A stretch of 8,577 bases of DNA from positions 1 to 8,577 of the forward strand of contig CALLCD010000042.1 of the NCBI GenBank assembly GCA_938049795.1, written 5' to 3'. Both the position numbers and the translations under genes were made by a program. The notes beneath the pieces are model-generated. The model made no database searches, was not told where the DNA came from, and saw only the letters and a list, made by a program, of their open reading frames with translations. The DNA comes from an uncultured Hyphomonadaceae bacterium (lineage in GTDB: Bacteria; Pseudomonadota; Alphaproteobacteria; Caulobacterales; Hyphomonadaceae). Below, piece by piece: positions 1 to 6,304 of this stretch; the first letter of the stretch is position 1; each line of letters begins with the position of its first letter.

Positions 1-488
1 GCATGCGGCCCCGACCAGCGCACATGGCCAAAGGGCGAGGCCGTCCGCGCGCGCTTGTGCAGGCCAAACAGCCAGAAGCCGCCATCGGTGGCAGGGCCGA
101 ACACGGCGTCCGCTATCTTGAGCGCCTCAAAGCCTTGCCAGATCAGCCCGCGCGTCACATCCGGCGCGTCCGCTCCGATGAACAAAACCGGCCCGTTCGG
201 CGCGTCGGTGAGGCCCTTATCGAGCCGTGCTGTCAGATCGCCCGCCCCTTGCGAACGCCGAGCCAGATGCGTCGGCCACAGCCCGCCAAACCGGCCCGCC
301 AGATACTTGTCCGGCGCGGCATACAGCACCGTGTCCCAACGCGGATCTCCGGACACTTCGCGCAACGTCTTTGCCATCGTCATCCGCGCAATCCGCCGCG
401 CCTCGGCTTTGCCCAAGCTTCGCGCCAGCCGCGTCTTGGACAGGCCGATCAAAGGCGGCTTGGCAAACATAAGAACGCTACGTTTCAT
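1..488 (-). CDS. TIGR04282/DUF2064 family transferase (3' end outside window)
   Basis: Reading leftwards from an ATG at 488-486 gives 162 open codons to the window edge, so the C-terminus (perhaps 35-50 residues) is missing. The protein fits the DUF2064 family (TIGR04282), nucleotidyltransferase-like enzymes with a GT-A fold. Family marks: FAKPPLIGLSKTRLA at residues 8-22 (nucleotide-binding start), QGAGDLTARL at 80-89, FIGADAPD at 103-110, GPATDGGFWLFGL at 131-143 and F-x2-V-x-WS near 153-159. No signal peptide is seen, so it should be cytosolic. The start overlaps the preceding gene's stop as ATGA; I see no good Shine-Dalgarno, which suits translational coupling. M7 is an alternative start. 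Family members often sit beside a TIGR04283 glycosyltransferase, as here. The family is known from radical-SAM/selenodomain and arsenosugar-type loci, but substrate and product here are unknown. Family is confident; function is not. Confidence 0.88.
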   Translation of the reverse strand, partial: MKRSVLMFAKPPLIGLSKTRLARSLGKAEARRIARMTMAKTLREVSGDPRWDTVLYAAPDKYLAGRFGGLWPTHLARRSQGAGDLTARLDKGLTDAPNGPVLFIGADAPDVTRGLIWQGFEALKIADAVFGPATDGGFWLFGLHKRARTASPFGHVRWSGPH

Positions 489-1174
489 TTATAATAGAGC
501 TTTGCAAGCTTGGCCGGATCGGCCCCAAGCCGGAACCGGAACAGCAAAACAAGATTGCGCAAACTGCGCAGAAACCAGCCATCGCGCTCCTGCTTCTGCC
601 CGCTCGTCATCGCCGCTTCTTCGAGCACGCAAATGCGCGCCTTGCCGATCTTGCGCACCATCATCACGTCTTCCATCAACGGCACGCCATCATACCCACC
701 CAGCTCATCATAAAGCGCCCGCGAGATCAAAAGCCCCTGATCCCCATAAGGCAGACCAAACGTCCGCGCGCGCCAATTGGTCAGCGCTTCGACGATGCGC
801 GCACGTTTGGCTTTTGACCGGAATTTCAACCGGAACGCACCTGCCTTGCCAGCCTCCTCGCGCAAATGTCGCTCCACCACGCACGGCCAGTCGCCGCCGA
901 GCCAGGTATCGGCATGGACAAAGAGCAGCCAGTCTCCGCGCGCCGCCGCTGCGCCCGTCTTCAGCTGCACCCCGCGCCCCTCTTCGCCCTCGACCCAGAC
1001 CGCCCCCGTCTGATCAGCCAATGCACGCATTTTGGTATCGTTCGATGGCACCGAAGAGACAATCACCTCCCGCACCAGCCCCGCCTCAACGCCCACAAAA
1101 AGTGCCGCCAGACAGCCCTGAAGCTCGCCAGCGGCATCTTTCGCCGGAATGATAATGGACAAGGGCGCGGGCAC
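485..1174 (-). CDS. TIGR04283 family glycosyltransferase (GT2-like)
   Basis: A complete 229-residue protein starting with GTG at 1174-1172. The N-terminus LSIIIPAKD (residues 5-13) is the first beta-strand of a GT-A family-2 glycosyltransferase. GRGVQLKTGAAAARGDWLLF (67-86) followed by HADT (87-90) gives the nucleotide-sugar/metal-binding (DXD-like) region. GDQGLLISR (144-152) and MEDVMMVRKI (167-176) give the acceptor side and probable catalytic acid. The end (R-D-G-W-F-L-R-S-L-R-N, from residue 197) is typical of TIGR04283. There is no long hydrophobic segment, so it is cytosolic or peripheral. The GTG shares its first base with the TAG stop of the uracil-DNA glycosylase gene, and its own stop overlaps the next gene as ATGA, so all three are probably one transcript. 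TIGR04283 was named for arsenosugar or radical-SAM-linked loci; the sugar and acceptor cannot be read from this sequence. Confidence 0.9.
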   Translation of the reverse strand: MPAPLSIIIPAKDAAGELQGCLAALFVGVEAGLVREVIVSSVPSNDTKMRALADQTGAVWVEGEEGRGVQLKTGAAAARGDWLLFVHADTWLGGDWPCVVERHLREEAGKAGAFRLKFRSKAKRARIVEALTNWRARTFGLPYGDQGLLISRALYDELGGYDGVPLMEDVMMVRKIGKARICVLEEAAMTSGQKQERDGWFLRSLRNLVLLFRFRLGADPAKLAKLYYK

Positions 1175-2001
1175 TAGGCAGATCCCGCAGCGCTGCCCGC
1201 GTCCCCATCAAGCCGCGCCTGTAGCGCCAGCAGATCCCGCCAGGCGCGGGACTTGTCCTCAGGGCGGCGCAGCAAATAGGCGGGATGGAAGGTCGCGAGC
1301 ATCGGCGCACCGAAGCCGGACGGCGTGGTATAATCGGTCCAGCCCCCGCGCAGCTTCATGATGCCGGTTTTCGTGTGCAACAGAGATTGCGCTGAAACCC
1401 CCCCCACCGCCAGAATGAACTTTGGCGCATTAAGCTCGATCATACGGTCGACAAACGGACGGCACACGGCGAGCTCTTCGTCGGTTGGATTGCGGTTGCC
1501 GGGCGGTCTCCAATAAGTGACATTGGTGATGAACGTGTTCGTCTTCCGGTCAAGCGCGATGGCAGCGAGCATTTTGTCGAGCAATTCACCCGCCTTGCCC
1601 ACAAAGGGACGCCCGATCCGGTCCTCACGGCCGCCCGCACCTTCACCGATCACCATCACGGGAGCCCCCTGAACCCCGTCAAACACAACCGTCTTATTCG
1701 CGCCTTCTTTCAGCGGGCAGCCCTCAAACCCCTCGATTGCGAGCTTGAGCGCATCAAGCGTCTGCGCATCGCGCGCCAGTGATTCGGCCTCGGCAATCCA
1801 GTCCTGCAGCGTCTTTCGCCCGCGTCGGCGTGATTTTGCGGGCGCGTCGGTATGGCCCATTTTCGGCGCCATCTGAGGCTCGCGCGCAGGCCCGCGGACC
1901 TTTTCCAAGGCGGCCAGCGCGGCATGGTCCACGTCCACGCCCATATCGTCCCACCAGCCGGTAAGCGATTTCAGCGCAAGTTCCGTCGAGGAATGAGACA
2001 T
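1174..2001 (-). CDS. Uracil-DNA glycosylase, family 4-like, with incomplete Fe-S cysteine set
   Basis: A 275-residue protein predicted to excise uracil from DNA in base excision repair. Family-4 landmarks: GEGAGGREDRIGRPFVGKAG (119-138, water-activating motif A region and following loop), NVTYWRPPGNRNP (160-172), a LAVGG strand (197-201) and HPAYLLR (239-245, motif B, minor-groove wedge). Residues 1-80 are a variable extension with a basic linker (KSRRRGRK, 56-63). Family-4 enzymes usually hold a 4Fe-4S cluster with four cysteines, but only C95 and C180 occur in the whole protein. The first position of CxxC is F92, and the one before RPP is W164. I recall a similar Trp in other alphaproteobacterial members, so this is probably a lineage variant rather than decay. 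The motif A proline is also Ala (A122). The ATG at 2001-1999 has a good Shine-Dalgarno (AAGAGG, 2012-2007), five bases upstream. It heads the minus-strand unit. Confidence 0.93.
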   Translation of the reverse strand: MSHSSTELALKSLTGWWDDMGVDVDHAALAALEKVRGPAREPQMAPKMGHTDAPAKSRRRGRKTLQDWIAEAESLARDAQTLDALKLAIEGFEGCPLKEGANKTVVFDGVQGAPVMVIGEGAGGREDRIGRPFVGKAGELLDKMLAAIALDRKTNTFITNVTYWRPPGNRNPTDEELAVCRPFVDRMIELNAPKFILAVGGVSAQSLLHTKTGIMKLRGGWTDYTTPSGFGAPMLATFHPAYLLRRPEDKSRAWRDLLALQARLDGDAGSAAGSA

Positions 2002-2079
2002 TACAACCTCTTTGGTTTTCCCGATAAGCAGGTATAAACCATTTCAAATCACTTTAAGCCAGTTTTTGGAGAACACCTT
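2002..2079. promoter_or_regulatory. Divergent intergenic region with candidate overlapping promoters
   Basis: This 78-bp gap separates the minus-strand glycosylase unit from the plus-strand ETF-QO gene, so both promoters should lie here or just inside the flanking genes. On the plus strand, TATAAA at 2033-2038 resembles a -10 box (5/6), with a weak TTGGTT at 2012-2017 (15-bp spacer) as -35. On the minus strand, TATACC at 2036-2031 covers nearly the same bases, with a poor CTTAAA -35 at 2058-2053. Both Shine-Dalgarno sites are clear: AAGAGG (2012-2007, minus) and GGAGA (2068-2072, plus). The box assignment is by eye and uncertain. Confidence 0.4.
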
Positions 2080-3765
2080 ATGGCAGAGCAAAGCCCGGCG
2101 CGGGAGTCAATGGAGTACGATCTGGTCATTGTGGGCGGTGGCCCGGCTGGCCTGTGTGCTGCGATCCGCTTTATGCAGCGCGCTCAAGAAACGGGCGAGG
2201 AGCGCACCTGCGTCGTGCTCGAAAAAGGCTCCGAGATCGGCGCGCATATTCTCTCCGGCCTCGTGCTTGATCCCAAAGCGCTCGACGAGTTGATCCCCGA
2301 CTGGCGCACGCGCGATGACCGCCCACTGCACACCGAGGTCAAGACCGACCATTACAAACTGCTCGGGCCAAAAGGCTCGCTCGAAGTAAGCTGGGCCCCC
2401 TTCCCGCCGCTGATGAGCAATCATGGCTGTTTTGCCGGATCGCTCGCCAATGTCTGCCGCTGGCTTGGCGAACAAGCCGAAGCGCTCGGCGTGGAAGTCT
2501 ATCCGGGCTTTGCCGCCTCCGAAGTGCTCTATGGCGAAAATGATGAAGTGCGCGGCGTTGTCGCGGGCGTTCTGGGCATTGCCGAGGATGGCTCACACAA
2601 ATCAAGCTATGAGCCGGGCATGGAACTGATCGGCAAATATGTCCTCTTTGCCGAAGGCGCGCGTGGTTCGCTGACCAAACGCGTGAAAGCGAAATACGAC
2701 CTTGAAGCCGATTGCGACCCGCAAAAATACGGCATTGGCCTCAAAGAAATCTGGACCGTGCCGGAGGAGAACTTTCAGGACGGCTTGGTCCAGCACACAT
2801 TTGGCTGGCCCGTTCAAGGCAAGCCCGGCGATGGCGGCGGCTTCCTCTACCACTTCACCGACAAGGGCGACCATTTCATCTCCGTCGGCTATGTCGTCCA
2901 CCTCAATTACAAGAACCCCTACCTCTCGCCCTATGACGAGTTCCAGCGCTACAAGCACCACCCCGATATTCTCAAATATCTCAAGGGCGGCAAGCGCGTG
3001 GCCTATGGCGCCCGCGCGATCACATCCGGCGGCTTGCAATCAATCCCGAAGCTTGCCTTCCCGGGCGGCGCGCTGATCGGCTGTTCGGCGGGCTTTGTCA
3101 ATCTGCCCCGCATTAAGGGCACCCATAATGCCATGAAGACCGGCATGCTCGCCGCCGAAGCGGCCTTCGATGCGCTTACGGCAGGACGCGCGGGCGATGT
3201 GCTCACCGGCTATGAAGCGGCGTTTGAGAAAAGCTGGGTCAAGAAAGACCTCTCGCCTGTGAAAAACATGAAGCCGCTCATGTCACGCTTTGGCACATTG
3301 ATGGGCGCTATGATCGGCGTGCCGGACATGTGGCTGCGCTCGCTGTTCGGCTTCGGCTTCCTGCCCACGCTGCGGCACAAAAAGTCCGATGCGCAGAGCC
3401 TGATTCCAGCGGCAAAATGCAAGCCGATCGAGTATCCGCGCCCCGATGGCGTCATCAGTTTTGACAAGCTGACCAATGTCGCCTTCACCGCGACCAATCA
3501 CGCCGAAGACCAGCCGGTCCATCTCAAAGTGCTCGACGAACATTTGCAAAAGGCAAGCGAGTTGGAACAGTTTGCCGGTCCGGCCGCGCGGTATTGTCCG
3601 GCAGGTGTCTATGAATGGATCGAAGACCCCGAAGGGACGACGCGTCTGCAGATCAATTCGCAAAACTGCATCCACTGCAAAACCTGCGACATCAAAGACC
3701 CCAATGGCAATATAGACTGGACCTGCCCCGAAGGCGGCGGCGGCCCGAACTATCCGAATATGTAG
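2080..3765 (+). CDS. Electron transfer flavoprotein-ubiquinone oxidoreductase (ETF-QO)
   Basis: A complete 561-residue protein, about the length of mature mitochondrial ETF-QO. It passes electrons from reduced electron transfer flavoprotein to ubiquinone at the inner membrane, serving fatty-acid, amino-acid and one-carbon dehydrogenases. The FAD-binding GGGPAG lies at 19-24, EKGSEIGAHILSG follows at 48-60, and FAEGARGSL and the later GTHNAMK are conserved flavin-site segments. The hydrophobic stretch before FGFGFLP fits the monotopic membrane/quinone region. The 4Fe-4S ligands are C506, C530, C533 and C536 (C-x23-C-x2-C-x2-C), followed by the family tail PEGGGGPNYPNM. All key residues are present. 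The ATG at 2080 has GGAGA seven bases upstream; an in-frame ATG at codon 11 is a weaker alternative. ETF alpha and beta genes are not in the window. Its partners must be encoded elsewhere. Confidence 0.97.
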   Translation: MAEQSPARESMEYDLVIVGGGPAGLCAAIRFMQRAQETGEERTCVVLEKGSEIGAHILSGLVLDPKALDELIPDWRTRDDRPLHTEVKTDHYKLLGPKGSLEVSWAPFPPLMSNHGCFAGSLANVCRWLGEQAEALGVEVYPGFAASEVLYGENDEVRGVVAGVLGIAEDGSHKSSYEPGMELIGKYVLFAEGARGSLTKRVKAKYDLEADCDPQKYGIGLKEIWTVPEENFQDGLVQHTFGWPVQGKPGDGGGFLYHFTDKGDHFISVGYVVHLNYKNPYLSPYDEFQRYKHHPDILKYLKGGKRVAYGARAITSGGLQSIPKLAFPGGALIGCSAGFVNLPRIKGTHNAMKTGMLAAEAAFDALTAGRAGDVLTGYEAAFEKSWVKKDLSPVKNMKPLMSRFGTLMGAMIGVPDMWLRSLFGFGFLPTLRHKKSDAQSLIPAAKCKPIEYPRPDGVISFDKLTNVAFTATNHAEDQPVHLKVLDEHLQKASELEQFAGPAARYCPAGVYEWIEDPEGTTRLQINSQNCIHCKTCDIKDPNGNIDWTCPEGGGGPNYPNM

Positions 3766-3794
3766 GGCGGCGAGGACGCGGCGCGGTAGGAATT

Positions 3795-3798
3795 GGAG
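3795..3798 (+). promoter_or_regulatory. Shine-Dalgarno that sets the GFA-protein start
   Basis: GGAG at 3795-3798 lies six bases before a GTG at 3805. The longer in-frame TTG start at 3793 would bury this site inside the gene and has only TAGGA touching it at an unusable distance. The GTG is therefore the better start. Confidence 0.6.
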
Positions 3799-3804
3799 TG
3801 CGAA

Positions 3805-4224
3805 GTGACCAATACATGCGCTTGCGGCGCGATTGCGGTGACCGTCAAGCGAAAGCCTGATTTCATCTATGATTGTGATTGCCGCCTGTGCAGAAAATCC
3901 GGAGCAGCATGGGGATATTACACATCTGATGAGGTAGACACAGATGGGCAAACCATAGCCTTCTCGCGACAGGACAAGCCCGTTCCAATTGCTGAAATCC
4001 ACTCATGTGCGACCTGTGGCTCAACAACACATTTTGTGCTGACAGCGGCCTATAAGTCGGAAAACCCCGGGATTGATCAGGTCGGCGTGAATATGCGTCT
4101 TTTTGATCGCGAACAGCTCGATGGCACTGAAATTCAATACCCAAACGGCAGCGCATGGTCTGGTCAGGGGCCATTTGAGTTTCGCAGAGCCCCCATGACG
4201 CTGTCTCGCGATACCCCTTGGTAA
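3805..4224 (+). CDS. GFA/CENP-V domain zinc-binding protein
   Basis: A 139-residue single-domain protein of the GFA fold (Pfam PF04828), related to glutathione-dependent formaldehyde-activating enzyme (Gfa). The zinc-ligand cysteines are all visible: C5 and C7 (CxCG), C24, C26 and C29 (CxCxxC, then RKSG), and C68 and C71 (CxxC, then GS). Such proteins bind structural and catalytic zinc. Activity on S-hydroxymethylglutathione is proven for few members, so no reaction is assigned. The GTG at 3805 is chosen for its Shine-Dalgarno; a TTG at 3793 would add four residues. It lies 39 bp after ETF-QO on the same strand with no visible terminator, so read-through is likely. Its G+C is lower than its neighbours' (30/60 at 3901-3960 and 29/60 at 4021-4080, against 38/60 at 3001-3060 inside ETF-QO), so it may be a later arrival. 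Cytosolic; no signal peptide. Confidence 0.88.
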   Translation: MTNTCACGAIAVTVKRKPDFIYDCDCRLCRKSGAAWGYYTSDEVDTDGQTIAFSRQDKPVPIAEIHSCATCGSTTHFVLTAAYKSENPGIDQVGVNMRLFDREQLDGTEIQYPNGSAWSGQGPFEFRRAPMTLSRDTPW

Positions 4225-4348
4225 GCACACCGCTCTCCCCCCCCTCAATCCATCCAAATCACGTCACAATTCCATCAAGAGCATGTGTAAGCCTTGCAGG
4301 AAGCACTTTGCGTGTGCACATTGTACATAAGCATCTATTGGAGCCATT
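4225..4348 (+). promoter_or_regulatory. Intergenic region before the first TPR gene; possible regulatory site
   Basis: This 124-bp gap contains a run of eight C at 4237-4244. Close to the gene there is a perfect 8-bp palindrome, TGTGCACA (4313-4320), followed by a 6-bp palindrome, TGTACA (4322-4327). A Shine-Dalgarno GGAG (4340-4343) lies five bases before the ATG. No convincing -35/-10 pair or hairpin terminator is visible. A promoter for the downstream TPR genes is expected here from position only; the palindromes are short enough to be chance. Confidence 0.3.
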
Positions 4349-6211
4349 ATGCGCCTGAAATATCTCGCCACCGCCGCTGTTTTTGCCCTGTCTCTCGCGC
4401 TTGCGCCCTCAGCCAGCGCTGAATTGTCTCCGGCGGCGAAAGCGACCTCGGTGCTTGACGAGCTTGGCAAGCCTGTTGGCCCGGGCGCGTATGAGACCGC
4501 AGATGATGCGATCCGCGCAGGCGACATGTCGGCCTATTTGCTCGCCATTGCCGCAGACACCGAAAACGAAGAGACCACGGCCACGTTCCGAGGGCTTTTG
4601 CTGGCAATTGATGCCTTAGCCGCAGATGATCTCGATGGCGCGCGCGAGATTGTCAAAAACGTTCAGGGCGACAAAGACCCAAGCCAGTTTGATGCGTATA
4701 TTTCCGCTTGGATTTACGCGTTTGAGGGCGATGCCGACAAAGCCATCCGCGAACACCGCGCCGCTGCATCCGGCCTGCCCGGGCTGACCTCTGATCTTTC
4801 GCTTGCCGCCCTGCTTGAAGGCCTTGACCGCCCCGAAGAGGCCCTCGCCGTCTATGCGTCCCTGACGCCGGGCGAGATCGACGCACCTGAAAATGAGTTT
4901 GACATTCAGGGGCTCTATTTTGCCGACATTCAAACCGTCATCTCCCGTCGCGCTTTGCTCTTGCGCCGCTTGGGCCGGATTGACGAGGCGATTGCTGTCT
5001 ATCAGCGTCTCGCCGAAGCCGAACCCGAACAGGCCGTTTCCTATGCGGCCGCCATTCAGTCGCTCAAAGATGGACGCGGCCTCGATGATGAAGCCCTCAC
5101 CCCGAACACGGCGCTGGCACGTACCCTGACCGACATCAGCTTGGCTCTGTCCCGCAGCCGCATGTTCGACCGTGCCCAGCGCGGACTGCCTGTCAATGTG
5201 TTTGACGTGACCAAATCCTCGCTCGATCAGGCGGCCCTTCTTCTGGCCCCCGAAGACGAGGATCTGCGCCAGCTTGTAATCGGCGGTCTGCACCAGAATG
5301 CTTTCTACGAGGGCGCCGCCCATGTTGCCCTCAGCGCGCCGGAACTCAAACCCAATCTTGGCATGTCAGCCGCTCTGGCCCTGATGCTTCAACAAGAGCA
5401 GGAACAGGCTCGAAAAGCGCTCGATCGTGCGCTTGACCTCGAGATTGACGAAGACGAGGAATTTGGCATCAAACTGCGCGCCGCAGCGCTCTACAGCCTC
5501 CTCGGCTCCGAACAAACCGCACTGGGGCTCACCGATGAAGCGCTCGCCATTGCGGACAATCCATCCCGAATGGCCCGCGCCAAAGCCTCCAAAGCCGATG
5601 TGCTGCAACACTATGCCCGCTATGAAGAAGCACTTGTGCTTGCCAGCGAAGCCCGCCGGCTCGACGACACACATGATCGGCGGATGTATCTGACCACCAT
5701 TCTTGGCGAACTTGATCGCGACAGCGAAGCGCTAAAAATATTGCGTCAGGGCCATCTCGAGCGGCCCAATGACCCCTACATGCTCAACACGCTCGGTTAC
5801 TTTCTAATCTCCCACACAGATCGCTATGAGGAAGGCTACCGGCTGCTTGGCCGCGCATCGAAACTCGCGCCGCGCAATGCCTATATCCGAGACAGTTTCG
5901 GCTGGGCGCGCTATAAGCTTGGACATATAGATTCAGCCGGACGCATCATTGAAAGTTCACGCGAGCTGCTGGCCCCGACACGTCATTGGGAAATCGAAGA
6001 CCATTTGGGCGACATCTACTGGTATGAGGGCGACGAGGAAAAGGCCCGCGAAACCTGGAAGGCCGCCCTTGAAATCTACCCCCCCGTCCAGATCCGCGAC
6101 GCCATCATGGCCAAGCTCGAAAATGGCCTCACCGAACCGGCACCCGAACGCCAACCCCTGCCCTCGCTCTCGCTCGATGGCGATGGCCGGCTGCCCGAAC
6201 GCGACATTTAG
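4349..6211 (+). CDS. Large exported tetratricopeptide-repeat protein with Sec signal peptide
   Basis: A 620-residue protein. Residues 1-24 form a classical signal peptide: R2 and K4, a hydrophobic core, and ASA before E25 as cleavage site. The mature protein should be periplasmic or otherwise exported, and contains no cysteine. The rest is helical and acidic. TPR-like units are visible around 119-143, 152-172, 203-227, 416-440 and 447-473, then a strong C-terminal set at 476-577 with LNTLGY (479-484), DSFGWARYKLG (515-525) and DHLGDIYW (551-558). The tail from 595 is proline-rich and probably disordered. The C-terminal block matches the next gene's product, so the two are paralogues. TPR arrays bind other proteins; the partner is unknown. 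A similar C-terminal signature occurs, from memory, in TPR proteins encoded near lolB-ispE in Pseudomonas, suggesting an envelope role. The ATG is supported by GGAG five bases upstream. Confidence 0.9.
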   Translation: MRLKYLATAAVFALSLALAPSASAELSPAAKATSVLDELGKPVGPGAYETADDAIRAGDMSAYLLAIAADTENEETTATFRGLLLAIDALAADDLDGAREIVKNVQGDKDPSQFDAYISAWIYAFEGDADKAIREHRAAASGLPGLTSDLSLAALLEGLDRPEEALAVYASLTPGEIDAPENEFDIQGLYFADIQTVISRRALLLRRLGRIDEAIAVYQRLAEAEPEQAVSYAAAIQSLKDGRGLDDEALTPNTALARTLTDISLALSRSRMFDRAQRGLPVNVFDVTKSSLDQAALLLAPEDEDLRQLVIGGLHQNAFYEGAAHVALSAPELKPNLGMSAALALMLQQEQEQARKALDRALDLEIDEDEEFGIKLRAAALYSLLGSEQTALGLTDEALAIADNPSRMARAKASKADVLQHYARYEEALVLASEARRLDDTHDRRMYLTTILGELDRDSEALKILRQGHLERPNDPYMLNTLGYFLISHTDRYEEGYRLLGRASKLAPRNAYIRDSFGWARYKLGHIDSAGRIIESSRELLAPTRHWEIEDHLGDIYWYEGDEEKARETWKAALEIYPPVQIRDAIMAKLENGLTEPAPERQPLPSLSLDGDGRLPERDI

Positions 6212-6214
6212 GCG

Positions 6215-6304
6215 ATGAAACAAAGCTGGAATGCGGTGACATGTAGAGGCAAAACGGACGTGTCGGCTCGGCGGGCACGCCAATATATTGACCCCACATT
6301 ATGA
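6215..6304 (+). CDS. Possible 29-codon leader ORF (doubtful)
   Basis: A short open frame beginning three bases after the first TPR gene's stop fills the gap and ends with TGA at 6302-6304, overlapping the ATG of the second TPR gene as ATGA. It would encode 29 mostly polar, basic residues with no domain. Its own start has only AGG two bases upstream, too close for a normal Shine-Dalgarno. A frame this short can easily arise by chance. It is listed because the exact ATGA overlap could explain how the second TPR gene, which lacks a Shine-Dalgarno, is translated. Confidence 0.18.
   Translation: MKQSWNAVTCRGKTDVSARRARQYIDPTL
6284..6289 (+). promoter_or_regulatory. Possible -10 box giving a near-leaderless transcript
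   Basis: TATATT matches the -10 consensus at five of six positions and ends 11 bases before the ATG at 6301. A transcript starting about seven bases after it would have almost no leader. The sequence at the -35 position (TGTCGG, 6261-6266) is poor. Weak evidence, and an alternative to translational coupling. Confidence 0.2.

Noticed and set aside
55..1152. A 365-codon open frame on the plus strand opposite the two transferase genes.
   Set aside because: It is antisense to two proteins with clear family motifs, and its translation is a low-complexity Pro/Ala/Ser/Arg mixture typical of the reverse of G+C-rich coding DNA.
1398..1405. Run of eight C (G8 on the coding strand) inside the glycosylase gene, a possible phase-variation tract.
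   Set aside because: The frame is intact through it and it encodes conserved glycines (AVGGVS). One such run is expected in G+C-rich coding sequence.
3793..3804. TTG at 3793 as start of the GFA-domain gene.
   Set aside because: A GTG at 3805 has a properly spaced GGAG, whereas the TTG has none and would place that site inside the coding region.
3283..4002. A 239-codon minus-strand frame across the end of ETF-QO and the start of the GFA gene.
   Set aside because: It runs antisense to the ETF-QO iron-sulfur motif and the GFA zinc cysteines, which are clearly the real coding content.
4237..4244. Run of eight C between the GFA and first TPR genes.
   Set aside because: It is about 100 bases from the next start with no promoter boxes around it, so there is no support for a switching role.
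4616..5323. A 235-codon minus-strand frame inside the first TPR gene.
   Set aside because: Antisense shadow; no motif, signal or start site supports it.
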